Assembly (NCBI GenBank): GCA_934636465.1
Contig: CAKUAR010000001.1
Coordinates: forward strand, 1 to 64,000
DNA length: 64,000 bases
Origin: an uncultured Muribaculaceae bacterium
GTDB lineage: Bacteria; Bacteroidota; Bacteroidia; Bacteroidales; Muribaculaceae
Reading direction: 5' to 3'
The notes under the pieces are model-generated. The model saw only the letters and a list, made by a program, of their open reading frames with translations. It was not told the origin of the DNA and did no database searches. The translations under genes and the position numbers were made by a program. Positions 7,051 through 15,858 of this stretch are shown here, piece after piece. Position 1 is the stretch's first letter. Every line of letters begins with the position of its first letter.

Positions 7051-9146
7051 GTGATTTGACGTCGGTTGACATACAGTATCTGCACGGAGTGGGGCCAAAG
7101 CGTGCCGCACTGCTTGGAAGCGAACTTGGAGTGCGCTCCTATTATGATTTGCTGTATTATTTTCCGTTCAGATACATAGACAGAAGCACAATTCACCACA
7201 TAAGCGACATAAAGGGCGATATGCCATACATACAGCTAAAAGGCCGTTTCATAAACTTCACAACGCAGGGCGAGGGAGCACGTCGCCGTTTGCAGGCTCT
7301 GTTTACCGACGGAACAGGCACGATAGAGGTGGTGTGGTTTAACCGCGTGAAGTCTATAGAAAACACATATAGGCAAGGCGTGGAATATGTGCTTTTTGGC
7401 AAGCCTGCGCAATATAAGATGCACTACAGCATAGTGCACCCCGAAATAGACGAGAGTGCCAGCGTGAAAGACGCCGGGGGGCTTCAAGGCGTGTATAACC
7501 TGACGGAGAAGCTGCGTAACCGCTCAATGTCGTCGCGCACCATACAGAAGCTGGTGGCCAATTTGCTGGCAAGCGTGGCCGTGGAAAACATAGAGGACAC
7601 TCTGCCTGCCGACGTGCGGCAAAAACGTGCCTTGATGCCATTGGGCAAGGCTCTGGTCAATATGCACTGCCCAACGGCGATTGACAATCTGCACAAAGCA
7701 CAGGCTAGGCTGAAATATGAAGAGCTGTTCTTCTTGGAATTGCACATATTGAAGTATTTGAAAGGCGAGACAAAGAAACTGCCCGGAAGCGTGTTTGCCA
7801 AGGTGGGCGACTACTTCAACAATTTTTATGGCAATTACCTGCAATTTCCACTAACCGGAGCTCAAAAGCGTGTGATAAAGGAAATAAGGCGTGACTTGTG
7901 CTCCGGCTACCAGATGAACCGCCTGCTGCAAGGCGATGTGGGCAGCGGCAAGACGATAGTGGCGTTTATGACCATGCTGATAGCACTCGACAACGGATTT
8001 CAGGCGTGCCTAATGGCTCCGACCGAAATTCTTGCCACGCAGCACTATGAGTCGCTAAGCCAGATGTGCGAGAAAATAGGCGTGAAAATAGCCTTGCTCA
8101 CAGGAAGCACCAAGAAGAAAGACCGCGAGTGGATTAACGACCAGCTTGTGAGCGGCGAGTTGCAGATATTGGTGGGCACTCATGCGCTGATAGAAGACAC
8201 GGTGCAGTTTCACAACTTGGGGCTGGCAATCATCGACGAGCAGCACCGCTTCGGCGTGGCACAGCGCGCCAGGCTGTGGAAAAAGAACAAGACGGTGGCT
8301 CCGCATGTGCTGGTTATGACTGCCACCCCGATACCGCGCACACTGGCCATGACTGCATACGGCGACCTCGACGTGTCGGTGATTGACGAGCTGCCGCCGG
8401 GGCGCAAGGCCGTGACGACGGTGCTGCGCTATGAGAAAGACCGTGTGAAGATGTATCGCTTCCTGAGCGATGAGCTGCGCAAGGGCAGACAGGTGTATAT
8501 CGTGTATCCGCTGATTGAGGAAAACGAGAAAATGGATATGAAAGACCTTGAAAACGGTCTGGAGATAGTGCGTGAAACGTTTCCCGACTACACGGTGAGC
8601 TATGTGCACGGTCGCATGAAACCTGCCGAAAAAGACTATCAGATGTCGCAGTTCGCGAGCGGAAAAGCGCAGATTTTGGTTGCCACCACAGTGATAGAGG
8701 TGGGGGTGAATGTGCCCAACGCAAGCGTTATGGTGATAGAGAACGCCGAGCGTTTCGGACTGTCGCAGCTTCACCAGCTGCGCGGCAGGGTGGGGCGTGG
8801 CTCGGAGCAGTCATACTGCATATTGATGTCGAAATATGAGCTGTCGAGCGACACGCGGCACCGCCTTGAGGTGATGACGCAGACGAGCGATGGATTTGTG
8901 CTGGCCGAGGAAGACATGAAGCTGCGCGGCCCAGGAGACATGGAAGGGACACAGCAAAGCGGAATTCCGCTGAACCTGAAAGTGGCCAACTTGGCGTCAG
9001 ACGGTCAATTGCTGCAGCTGGCGCGTGAAGATGTGGAGGAGCTTCTGCGCAAAGACCCGGAACTGAAAATGCGTGAGCATAAGGCTGTGGCTGAGCGTCT
9101 TGACTTTTTGTTTGGCAACAAGATTAACTGGGGACGCATAAGTTGA
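7047..9146 (+). CDS. recG: ATP-dependent DNA helicase RecG
   Basis: 699-aa RecG, the superfamily 2 branch-migration helicase that regresses stalled forks and processes Holliday junctions. The wedge/OB domain occupies about residues 1-230. Then come Walker A GDVGSGKT, the DEQH box in IIDEQHRFGVAQRARLW, motif III MTATPIPRTLA, and the C-terminal helicase lobe with VATTVIEVGVNVPNA and QLRGRVGRG. Length is normal. It overlaps ispD by 4 nt and ends a run of closely packed plus-strand genes starting at lpxH. Confidence 0.97.
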   Translation: MSDLTSVDIQYLHGVGPKRAALLGSELGVRSYYDLLYYFPFRYIDRSTIHHISDIKGDMPYIQLKGRFINFTTQGEGARRRLQALFTDGTGTIEVVWFNRVKSIENTYRQGVEYVLFGKPAQYKMHYSIVHPEIDESASVKDAGGLQGVYNLTEKLRNRSMSSRTIQKLVANLLASVAVENIEDTLPADVRQKRALMPLGKALVNMHCPTAIDNLHKAQARLKYEELFFLELHILKYLKGETKKLPGSVFAKVGDYFNNFYGNYLQFPLTGAQKRVIKEIRRDLCSGYQMNRLLQGDVGSGKTIVAFMTMLIALDNGFQACLMAPTEILATQHYESLSQMCEKIGVKIALLTGSTKKKDREWINDQLVSGELQILVGTHALIEDTVQFHNLGLAIIDEQHRFGVAQRARLWKKNKTVAPHVLVMTATPIPRTLAMTAYGDLDVSVIDELPPGRKAVTTVLRYEKDRVKMYRFLSDELRKGRQVYIVYPLIEENEKMDMKDLENGLEIVRETFPDYTVSYVHGRMKPAEKDYQMSQFASGKAQILVATTVIEVGVNVPNASVMVIENAERFGLSQLHQLRGRVGRGSEQSYCILMSKYELSSDTRHRLEVMTQTSDGFVLAEEDMKLRGPGDMEGTQQSGIPLNLKVANLASDGQLLQLAREDVEELLRKDPELKMREHKAVAERLDFLFGNKINWGRIS

Positions 9147-9263
9147 TGTGGACGTGTGCATAATGCGCTGAAATACAGCGTTGTCCATAAAATAGAGCAA
9201 CATTTGTCAACTCTAATTTACAAATTTTAGCAGTGGTTTTCAGATTATTATGAAATAAATGCT

Positions 9264-9271
9264 TAACTTTG
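9264..9271 (+). promoter_or_regulatory. Bacteroidota -7 promoter element (TAACTTTG) for the M23 peptidase gene, with long 5' leader
   Basis: TAACTTTG matches the TAnnTTTG consensus exactly. A T-rich -33-like stretch (TTTT at 9237-9240) lies upstream at a longer spacing than usual. Transcription would start near 9278, leaving a leader of about 135 nt before the ATG at 9416. That leader contains a hairpin, CGTTTT (9375-9380) with AAAACG (9391-9396) extended by CC/GG, directly upstream of the coding region. Confidence 0.5.
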
Positions 9272-9415
9272 AGCGTTTTCAAAAATAGAACGGACAATAA
9301 TCTTTAGCTTTTTGGAGTGAATTTGAAGCTGATTGTTGACATCATATCCCTTAGGGCGTAGTCTTGACCCTTTTCGTTTTCCGTTCGGATAAAACGCGTA
9401 TTAAATTAGAGATAC

Positions 9416-10420
9416 ATGAAGTTTAGAAGTCTTACAAAGATAGTAAGTGCAGGTTTGTTTGCGATTGCTTCGATGACATTTGTGGCAAGCGCACAAAATC
9501 TGCAATCAGTAACCAATTACAGAAAATCACATGCCTCATTGCTTGCCAAGCAATCGAGAATACAAGACCAGATAAAGCTGGAAGAAGCCCAAAAATTTGC
9601 GAGTGACCTTTATGAGGAGGTTGAGCCAGAACCAGACATCTATAAAGAAGGCTGGGAGAGCGGCTTGGTGAACCCTTACAAGAACGAAAACGTGCCAAAC
9701 CGCAAGGTGATAAACGTGAGAAACTATGTGTGGCCAATCAAAAGCAACTATGTGACATCGCACTATGGCTATCGTCCACGCTTCAAGCGTGTGCACAAAG
9801 GCGTGGATATGCGCTGCCCAATGGGCGACACCGTGAGGGCAATATTCGATGGAAGAGTACGTCTGACCAAATATGAGCGCGGAGGCTTCGGCTTCTATGT
9901 GATTGTGCGCCACAACAACGGTCTGGAAACTGTGTATGGTCACTTGTCGCGCTTCCTTGTGCAGCCTAACCAATACGTTAAGGCAGGAACTCCGATTGCA
10001 TTGAGCGGTTCCACAGGCCGCAGCACAGGTCCTCACTTGCATCTTGAAACTCGCTTTATGGGTTATCCAATCAACCCGGAGGCTATTTTCGACTTTGAGA
10101 ACCGCACCACGCACACCGACAGCTACACATTCACCAAGAGCAACTACACGGAGTCGCGCGATTACTCTCCAAGCGTGCGTTACAGCGCAGCCAAGAGCTA
10201 TAGCAACGATGACAACAGTTACAGCAACAGCCGCTACAGCAAGTCGAGCTACACAAAGGCTTATAAGCGCACTGCCACACGCAAGACATACAAGGTGCGC
10301 AACGGTGACACTCTGGGGGCAATAGCTGCGAAAAACGGCACCACGGTGGCTGCTTTGCGCAGGCTCAACGGACTGAACGGAACAAGCATACGTGCCGGCA
10401 AGGTGATTAGGGTGAAATGA
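9416..10420 (+). CDS. secreted M23-family peptidoglycan endopeptidase with LysM domain
   Basis: 334-aa secreted cell-wall hydrolase. A signal peptide (MKFRSLTKIVSAGLFAIASM... to about A25) precedes an M23/LytM domain around residues 115-220: SHYGYRPRFKRVHKGVD supplies the first zinc His and Asp, and GPHLHLETR gives the HxH pair. A low-complexity Ser/Tyr/Asn linker (about 230-285) leads to one C-terminal LysM peptidoglycan-binding repeat (TYKVRNGDTLGAIAAKNG to the end). This is a usual Bacteroidota layout for a D,D-endopeptidase that opens crosslinks. It stands alone between recG and a strong terminator. Confidence 0.92.
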   Translation: MKFRSLTKIVSAGLFAIASMTFVASAQNLQSVTNYRKSHASLLAKQSRIQDQIKLEEAQKFASDLYEEVEPEPDIYKEGWESGLVNPYKNENVPNRKVINVRNYVWPIKSNYVTSHYGYRPRFKRVHKGVDMRCPMGDTVRAIFDGRVRLTKYERGGFGFYVIVRHNNGLETVYGHLSRFLVQPNQYVKAGTPIALSGSTGRSTGPHLHLETRFMGYPINPEAIFDFENRTTHTDSYTFTKSNYTESRDYSPSVRYSAAKSYSNDDNSYSNSRYSKSSYTKAYKRTATRKTYKVRNGDTLGAIAAKNGTTVAALRRLNGLNGTSIRAGKVIRVK

Positions 10421-10454
10421 TTTCTTATTGAATAGGAGAAACAATGATAAATGA

Positions 10455-10487
10455 AGATGGGAGACGGCGGTTTCCCATCTTTTTTTG
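10455..10487 (+). terminator. rho-independent terminator after the M23 peptidase
   Basis: AGATGGGA (10455-10462) pairs perfectly with TCCCATCT (10473-10480) around a 10-nt loop and runs into seven T residues. It is 35 bp past the peptidase stop codon. Confidence 0.9.
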
Positions 10488-10559
10488 TGTTTTGGTTCTG
10501 CCTATGGTGACAGACTGTGAGACACAGCATGCGGTGGCCAAAAACGAAATTCCCACATC

Positions 10560-10592
10560 TTGGGGTGGAATGGGAAATTTTGGTTAATTTTG
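10560..10592 (+). promoter_or_regulatory. serB promoter (TTG / TAATTTTG)
   Basis: TAATTTTG at 10585-10592 is an exact TAnnTTTG match, with TTG at 10560-10562 (22-bp spacer, slightly long). The predicted start lies about 14 nt before the serB ATG, so the leader is very short. An inverted repeat TTCCCA (10550-10555) / TGGGAA (10571-10576) overlaps the -33 region and could be an operator. Confidence 0.55.
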
Positions 10593-10612
10593 CACAATAT
10601 CGAAATTGAAAT

Positions 10613-11848
10613 ATGGAAATATTGAACCAAACAGACGACACTGAGTTAATTCTGATTAATATATCGGGTCATGACAAGCCTGGTGTGACATCTTCGTTGA
10701 CTGCCATACTCGGCAAATATGATGCCATGATTATGGATATTGGTCAGGCCGACATACATCACACATTGTCGCTCGGCATTATGTTCAAGACCACGAGCAG
10801 CAAGAGCGGCGAGATAATGAAGGAATTGTTCTTCAAGGCAAGTGAAATGGGGGTGGAAATCAGATACACGCCCATATCGCTCTCCGACTATGCCGACTGG
10901 GTGTCGCGCCAGGGTAAGAACCGCTACATAATCACTATGCTTGGTCGCAGAATCACGGCACGGCAGATTTCAGTTGTGAGCGGTGTTGTGGCAGCCGAGG
11001 GAATGAACATAGATGCCATAAGGCGGTTGACAGGCCGCATTCCGCTTGACGAGGTAGATGAGAACAATCGCAAGTCGTGCATAGAGTTTTCGGTGCGCGG
11101 CACGCTTGCCGACCGCAAGCACATGCAGAGCGAGTTTATGCGCTTGAGCAATGAGCTTGGTTTCGACATATCGCTGCAGGAAGACAACATGTATCGTCGT
11201 TGTCGCCGATTGATATGCTTCGACATGGACTCCACGCTGATAGAGACCGAGTGCATTGATGAACTGGCCATGCGTGCCGGTGTGGGCGACGAAGTGAAAG
11301 CCATAACGGCCAGCGCCATGCGCGGAGAGATAGGCTTTAAACAGAGCTTCACGCGCCGAGTGGCATTGCTGAAAGGACTTGATGAGAGCGTGATGCGCGA
11401 CATAGCAGAGCATTTGCCCATCACCGAGGGTGTGGACCGCCTGATGACAGTGCTGAAGCGCACAGGCTACAAAATAGCCATATTGTCGGGTGGTTTCACT
11501 TATTTTGGTAATTATTTGAAAGCAAAATATGGCATTGATTATGTGTATGCCAACGAGCTTGAAATTGAAAACGGAAAGCTCACAGGCCGTTATGTGGGTG
11601 ACGTGGTTGACGGTCAGCGCAAGGCAGAGTTGCTTAAGCTGCTTGCCCAGGTGGAGAAGGTGAACATAGCCCAGACCATAGCCGTGGGCGATGGTGCTAA
11701 CGACCTGCCTATGCTGCAAACTGCCGGTTTGGGCATAGCGTTTCATGCCAAACCCAAGGTGAAAGCCACGGCACAGCAGAGCATATCGACCATAGGAATT
11801 GACGGAGTACTTTATTTCCTGGGTTTCAAAGACTCGTTTATGCAATGA
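10613..11848 (+). CDS. serB: phosphoserine phosphatase with N-terminal ACT domains
   Basis: 411-aa SerB, the last step of serine biosynthesis (O-phosphoserine to serine). The N-terminal half (about 1-185) contains two ACT-like regulatory modules: LILINISGHDKPGVTSSLTA and a second around NRYIITMLGRRITARQISVV. The HAD phosphatase half shows CFDMDSTLIETECIDELA (motif I), ILSGGFTYF (motif II) and VGDGANDLPMLQTAGLGIAF (motif IV). This ACT-HAD layout is usual for Bacteroidota SerB. It is monocistronic and convergent with rmuC. Confidence 0.95.
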   Translation: MEILNQTDDTELILINISGHDKPGVTSSLTAILGKYDAMIMDIGQADIHHTLSLGIMFKTTSSKSGEIMKELFFKASEMGVEIRYTPISLSDYADWVSRQGKNRYIITMLGRRITARQISVVSGVVAAEGMNIDAIRRLTGRIPLDEVDENNRKSCIEFSVRGTLADRKHMQSEFMRLSNELGFDISLQEDNMYRRCRRLICFDMDSTLIETECIDELAMRAGVGDEVKAITASAMRGEIGFKQSFTRRVALLKGLDESVMRDIAEHLPITEGVDRLMTVLKRTGYKIAILSGGFTYFGNYLKAKYGIDYVYANELEIENGKLTGRYVGDVVDGQRKAELLKLLAQVEKVNIAQTIAVGDGANDLPMLQTAGLGIAFHAKPKVKATAQQSISTIGIDGVLYFLGFKDSFMQ

Positions 11849-11915
11849 AAAAACGCCCTGCCACGGTGGTGACAAAGCGTTGGTGGGGTGACATCATAGA
11901 AAAAAGACCTTTGCC

Positions 11916-13235
11916 TTAATGGTCAGATGGCGGCAGCATGTTGTCATCGGCTTCGGGCAGAGGTTTTGTGTTTTTTGCGCCAAGCGTCTTTAGCTTTTGT
12001 GCCCGCGCCAAGAGGTTGCCTTTGCCGGAGTGTAGCTTGTTGGCGGCGGCATCGTAGGCCTTTTGGGTGCTGGCTATGTTTTTCTGTATGTCCTCAAAAT
12101 CTTTTATGAAAGCGGCAAACTTGTCGAGCATCTTGCCAGCCTCGTCGGCAATTTGCTGTGCGTTTTTCGACTGCATTTCCCTTGACCACAGCTGGCTGAT
12201 GAGGCGCACAACGGCTATGAGGTGGGTGGGGCTGACGATGATGATTTGCTTCTTATAGGCATATTCCCACAGGCTCTGGTCATTCTCCATGGCGAGCAGA
12301 TAGGCTGCTTCGTTGGGAATGAACATCATCACGAAATCGGCGGAATGGTCAATCACAAACTGATATTTTTTGTCGGCAAGCTCATCGACGTGCTTCTTCA
12401 CAGAGTCGAGGTGGCTCTTCAAAAAACGTTTCTGCTCATCGGGAGAAGATGCCCCCACATAGCCAGAAAACGCCGTCAGCGACACTTTTGAATCAACGAT
12501 GAGGTTCTTCTTGTCGGGCAAGAAAAGAACCACGTCGGGGCGCAAATAAGAGCCGTTCTCGTTTTTCACTTGCTTGCCGTCTATTTGCGTCACTTGCAGT
12601 GAATAGTTGACGCCCTCGCGCAATCCCGACAGCTCGAGTATGCGCGCAAGAACCATTTCGCCCCAGTCGCCCTGAATCTTGCTGTCGCCTTTAAGCGCCT
12701 TGGTGAGGTCTTGCGCTTCCTTGCCCAGGGTGTCGTTAGCCAGCGACAGGTCTTTTATTTGCTGCTGGAGTGAGGCTCCATACTCAAGCTGCGTCTTTTG
12801 GTAGTCGTCGATAGCTTTTTTGAGCTTGTCGAGATTGTTTGCAAACGGATTGAGAATTTCGCCTATGCGCTGCTCGTTGTCGGTTTTGAACGTCTTTGCC
12901 TGCTCGGTGAAAATTTGGTTGGCAAGGTCGCGAAACACGAGTTGTGACTGCGATTTCAGTTCTTCCTGCTTTTTTTCGGTGAGGTTGACTTGCTCGCCAA
13001 GTCGTGCGTTTTCTTTCGACAGCGACAGCACCTCGGCATTTAGTTGCTTGTTGGTAGCCTCAAGTTTGTCGATGTTGAGTTTTGTGGCGTTAAGCTGCTC
13101 GCGCAGCTGTTGCTGCTGCGACGCGAGTCCGCCGTTTTCCTCTTTGAGTTTAAGCACTTTGCCGTTTTGCGCAAACCAGGCTGCTGCCACGGCTATGAGT
13201 GCAACCAAAAGGAGTAATATGATGATAGTTTGCAT
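11916..13235 (-). CDS. rmuC: DNA recombination protein RmuC
   Basis: 439-aa RmuC. One N-terminal membrane anchor (IIILLLLVALIAVAAAWFA) is followed by a long coiled coil (about residues 25-185) and the conserved RmuC nuclease-like domain with GDWGEMVLARILELSGLREG, PDVVLFLPDKKNLIVDSKVS and MFIPNEAAYLLAMEND. The DSK residues (about 255) fit a PD-(D/E)xK-type core. In E. coli RmuC limits inversion at short inverted repeats. Length and motifs are normal. It is convergent with serB. Confidence 0.95.
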   Translation of the reverse strand: MQTIIILLLLVALIAVAAAWFAQNGKVLKLKEENGGLASQQQQLREQLNATKLNIDKLEATNKQLNAEVLSLSKENARLGEQVNLTEKKQEELKSQSQLVFRDLANQIFTEQAKTFKTDNEQRIGEILNPFANNLDKLKKAIDDYQKTQLEYGASLQQQIKDLSLANDTLGKEAQDLTKALKGDSKIQGDWGEMVLARILELSGLREGVNYSLQVTQIDGKQVKNENGSYLRPDVVLFLPDKKNLIVDSKVSLTAFSGYVGASSPDEQKRFLKSHLDSVKKHVDELADKKYQFVIDHSADFVMMFIPNEAAYLLAMENDQSLWEYAYKKQIIIVSPTHLIAVVRLISQLWSREMQSKNAQQIADEAGKMLDKFAAFIKDFEDIQKNIASTQKAYDAAANKLHSGKGNLLARAQKLKTLGAKNTKPLPEADDNMLPPSDH

Positions 13236-13263
13236 AGGTGATTTTGTGAAAAGTGATTATGCG

Positions 13264-13271
13264 CAAAATTA
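13264..13271 (-). promoter_or_regulatory. rmuC promoter -7 element (TAATTTTG)
   Basis: The minus strand reads TAATTTTG, an exact TAnnTTTG match 29 bp upstream of the rmuC ATG. No good -33 element is visible. Confidence 0.45.
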
Positions 13272-13326
13272 CAGAAAAATTGAAAGATTTTGGCGTGTGG
13301 CCGAGGCAAATTCGGGAGAAAAAGAT

Positions 13327-13334
13327 TATTTTTG
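13327..13334 (+). promoter_or_regulatory. promoter -7 element (TATTTTTG) for the 13452 gene
   Basis: Exact TAnnTTTG match on the plus strand, about 118 bp before the ATG at 13452. It is divergent from the rmuC promoter 56 bp away. No convincing -33 element was seen. Confidence 0.35.
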
Positions 13335-13451
13335 AATAATTAAAATCCCCATTTGCAAAGCGGTGATTGCCGCACGGCTTTTTGTGGCCGCTTGCACTGG
13401 CGAAAATGGGCATCGCATTGCGATTTAAGGGGGCTAAAATGAAGAATATCA

Positions 13452-13901
13452 ATGGCTAAATTGCAAATAAGCGATGAGTGGTGGACGGCACCTGCCGAAG
13501 CCGAAAACGGAAACTTGATAATGGTGACAGGCCGCCGCGACATGGACGGCGTGAAAGCCACTGGGAAATATGTGTATAGAGTGGAGCTTACTTGGCGATA
13601 TGATGGCGACAAGCAGGGCATGCCCGATTTGGCCACGTCGAGACTTATGGAAAAAGTCACCGACTCAATGCAGGAGACTTTTGCCGTTGACCCTGTGGCA
13701 GTGAACACCGGCATCTACACAGGTGACGGAATACGCAACTGGGTGTTCTATGCCAGAAGTCTGCACTTGTTTGAGAAAAAACTAAACGAAAGTCTTGCGG
13801 CCTTTGACAAGCTGCCTCTGGAAATAGAGGCGTTTGAAGACCCTGACTGGGAAGAATATGTCGAGATGCGCGAGACCGAGATTCTGGGTGATGATGATTA
13901 A
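13452..13901 (+). CDS. DUF695-like protein
   Basis: 149-aa soluble protein. The sequence DEWWTAPAEAENGNLIMVTGRR, WRYDGDKQGMPD, TGDGIRNWVFYARSLHLFEKKL and DPDWEEYVEMRETEIL resembles the DUF695 family (small cytosolic proteins with no defined reaction). The C-terminus is strongly acidic. No catalytic motif can be named. The next gene begins 18 nt downstream with a good Shine-Dalgarno, so the two are probably co-transcribed. The family call is from recognition only. Confidence 0.65.
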   Translation: MAKLQISDEWWTAPAEAENGNLIMVTGRRDMDGVKATGKYVYRVELTWRYDGDKQGMPDLATSRLMEKVTDSMQETFAVDPVAVNTGIYTGDGIRNWVFYARSLHLFEKKLNESLAAFDKLPLEIEAFEDPDWEEYVEMRETEILGDDD

Positions 13902-13919
13902 AAATAAGGAGGTGAGGTT

Positions 13920-14165
13920 ATGACACACGTTTTGTTTTGGATTTTAATCTCCATTGTGATAGGCATGCTATCTGGACTGGTGGCAATGATATTTGGTAAT
14001 CACAAGGTTATAAAGCGCCAGGACGGCGATGCCGACAAAGAAGACGTTGACAATCTGGAAGGTGCGAAAGAGAGAAACTTGGTGCTGATAGTGACGGTGA
14101 TGAGCGTCATGGCGTTTTTTGTGATATGGGTGGCAAATGCCGTGATTGACCGTGGCTTGATTTGA
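13920..14165 (+). CDS. small two-TM membrane protein, unknown function
   Basis: 81-aa protein with two hydrophobic helices (about residues 4-25 and 52-73) separated by a charged loop (NHKVIKRQDGDADKEDVDNLEG). No family is recognised. Unusually for Bacteroidota, a strong AAGGAGG sits 7 nt before the ATG. It follows the DUF695-like gene closely and ends at a bidirectional terminator. Confidence 0.65.
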   Translation: MTHVLFWILISIVIGMLSGLVAMIFGNHKVIKRQDGDADKEDVDNLEGAKERNLVLIVTVMSVMAFFVIWVANAVIDRGLI

Positions 14166-14225
14166 CAAGACACGCCGCTCTGCGGATTTAGCGGCTCAAT
14201 GAGCCTGACGCATAAAAGCAAATAA

Positions 14226-14270
14226 AAAGCGATGCTGACCAGCTGTCGGCATCGCTTTCGTTTTATTTTG
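14226..14270. terminator. bidirectional terminator between the 13920 gene and fabG
   Basis: AAAGCGATGCTGAC (14226-14239) pairs over 14 bp with GTCGGCATCGCTTT (14245-14258), one G-T wobble, 5-nt loop. T-rich sequence follows on the plus side, and an A-run precedes it that becomes a T-run for minus-strand transcription. It serves both convergent genes. Confidence 0.92.
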
Positions 14271-14281
14271 TGTGTGGAAAA

Positions 14282-15028
14282 TTACATGTTCATACCACCG
14301 TCCACTTGGATAACTTGGCCAGTAACGTAGCTCGACATGTCAGAAGCCAAGAATGTGGCAACGTTGGCAATGTCTTCTACTGTGCCGCCACGACGCAGAG
14401 GAATGCTCTCAATCCATTGCTTGCGAATGTCCTCTGGCAGGGCTTGAGTCATGGCAGTGTCGATGAAGCCTGGGGCTATGGCATTGGCGCGAATGCCGCG
14501 GCGACCCATCTCCTGACCAACTGACTTGGCAAGGGCAATAAGACCGGCCTTAGAGGCTGCATAGTTGGCTTGTCCGGCGTTGCCGTGAACACCAACCACC
14601 GAAGCCATGTTGATGATAGAACCACCTCTCTGACGGCTCATGATAGGCACGAGGGCGTGAATGAAATTGAAAGCAGACTTGAGGTTCACTGCAATCACAG
14701 CGTCCCACTGCTGCTCGGTCATCTTGAGCATGAGCGCATCTTTTGTGATGCCGGCATTGTTGACGAGAATGTCGATGTGGCCGAACTCTTCCTTGATAGT
14801 GCCAACGAGGGCTTCTGTCTCGGCAAAGTTGGCGGCATTGCCGGCAAAACCTTTGGCCTTAACGCCGAGGGCGGCAATTTCTTCTTCGGTTTTCTTTGCG
14901 TTATCGTCGATTACGAGGTCGGTGAAGGCGATGTCGGCACCTTCGCTTGCGAATTTGAGGGCAATGGCTTTGCCAATGCCGCGTGCAGCTCCTGTGATGA
15001 GAGCCACTTTTCCTTCAAGTAATTTCAT
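14282..15028 (-). CDS. fabG: 3-oxoacyl-[ACP] reductase
   Basis: 248-aa short-chain dehydrogenase matching FabG, which reduces 3-oxoacyl-ACP with NADPH in type II fatty-acid synthesis. The cofactor loop is TGAARGIGKAIA (about residue 12), NNAG follows, the catalytic Ser is in INMASVVG and the YxxxK is YAASKAG (about residues 155-159), ending in the PGFIDTAMT and QVIQVDGGMNM elements. Length is typical. It lies 12 nt downstream of a TetR-family gene, which suggests co-transcription. Confidence 0.93.
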   Translation of the reverse strand: MKLLEGKVALITGAARGIGKAIALKFASEGADIAFTDLVIDDNAKKTEEEIAALGVKAKGFAGNAANFAETEALVGTIKEEFGHIDILVNNAGITKDALMLKMTEQQWDAVIAVNLKSAFNFIHALVPIMSRQRGGSIINMASVVGVHGNAGQANYAASKAGLIALAKSVGQEMGRRGIRANAIAPGFIDTAMTQALPEDIRKQWIESIPLRRGGTVEDIANVATFLASDMSSYVTGQVIQVDGGMNM

Positions 15029-15040
15029 TTGTTGCTTAAA

Positions 15041-15658
15041 TTAAAGAATATTTTGATTGAATTTGTTCATTGTGGTGTCGGCTTTGATGCCGTGCAAGAT
15101 GAAGTCGTTGATATAGGCGCGGAGCTTGAGCTTGTCGATGCCTATGTCTTCGAAACTGTTGCGCGCATAATGCACGTCAAGCCCCTGCAGACACAGCAGC
15201 AAAATCATGGCAGCCTTGTCAACGTGCTTAATGCGGAACACCTGGCTGTCAACGCCCTCTTGGAGAATACGCTTGAGGATTTCCACCTCTTTGGCGGCGT
15301 TGGCGTTGCGCGCCTTGTGCACTTTGCGCACGTCGAGAAAGAAGCTCGCCCGGAGTGAGCCGTTGCGGCTGATGACCTCTTTTATGGCCTCGAAGCGAAT
15401 GAAGATGAAGTTCATGAGCTTCTCTTCGGGTGTGAGAGGCATGTCGGGCAGCTTTTGAAGCCGCTCAATCACGATGTCGGTTTCGTGCCTCACGACAGCG
15501 TTGAATATGTCGGTTTTGCTTTTGAAGTAGGTGTAGATGGTGCGTCTGCCTTTCTCGCTGGCATTTGCAATATCGTTCATAGTGGTGTTTTCCACACCCT
15601 GATGGGCGAAGAGTTGCCGAGCTACATCAATAAGTTTTTCCCGCGTTTTTGAAACCAT
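15041..15658 (-). CDS. TetR/AcrR-family transcriptional regulator
   Basis: 205-aa TetR-type repressor. The N-terminal helix-turn-helix is KTREKLIDVARQLFAHQG, then TTMNDIANASEKGRRTIYTY and FKSKTDIFNAV. The C-terminal ligand domain is divergent, as usual. Co-directional with fabG (12-nt gap), so it may tune fatty-acid synthesis, though that is inference from position. Its own promoter lies just upstream and is bracketed by an exact 9-bp inverted repeat, a candidate operator pair for autoregulation. Confidence 0.9.
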   Translation of the reverse strand: MVSKTREKLIDVARQLFAHQGVENTTMNDIANASEKGRRTIYTYFKSKTDIFNAVVRHETDIVIERLQKLPDMPLTPEEKLMNFIFIRFEAIKEVISRNGSLRASFFLDVRKVHKARNANAAKEVEILKRILQEGVDSQVFRIKHVDKAAMILLLCLQGLDVHYARNSFEDIGIDKLKLRAYINDFILHGIKADTTMNKFNQNIL

Positions 15659-15774
15659 TAGTCAAAATGCATTATTTCTGCAAAATTAGTGATTTATTGT
15701 GAGAAGTGCAATTGGAGTGTGTTGAGTGCTTGACATTTAATAAGATTAGCCAATAAATTACATTTTTTGACTAA
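15658..15774 (-). promoter_or_regulatory. TetR-fabG promoter bracketed by inverted TTAGTCAAA sites
   Basis: On the minus strand TTG (15709-15711) and TAATTTTG (15681-15688) are separated by 20 bp, a good Bacteroidota promoter. An exact inverted repeat flanks it: TTAGTCAAA at 15658-15666 and TTTGACTAA at 15766-15774. One arm touches the TetR start codon and the other the glyA terminator. Binding is inferred. Confidence 0.5.
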
Positions 15775-15813
15775 AAAGCAGGGCTTGCCAATTTTTTTGT
15801 TTGGCAAGTCCTG
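15770..15813 (-). terminator. rho-independent terminator after glyA (end of pyr-glyA operon)
   Basis: CAGGGCTTGCCAA (15779-15791) pairs with TTGGCAAGTCCTG (15801-15813), 13 bp with one wobble. On the minus strand it is followed by a T-run (TGCTTTTTAG), 45 bp past the glyA stop. Confidence 0.85.
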
Positions 15814-15858
15814 TGATTATGTGTGTGCCGACGCTCTGGAGCGTCAGTCAGGTTTGTT

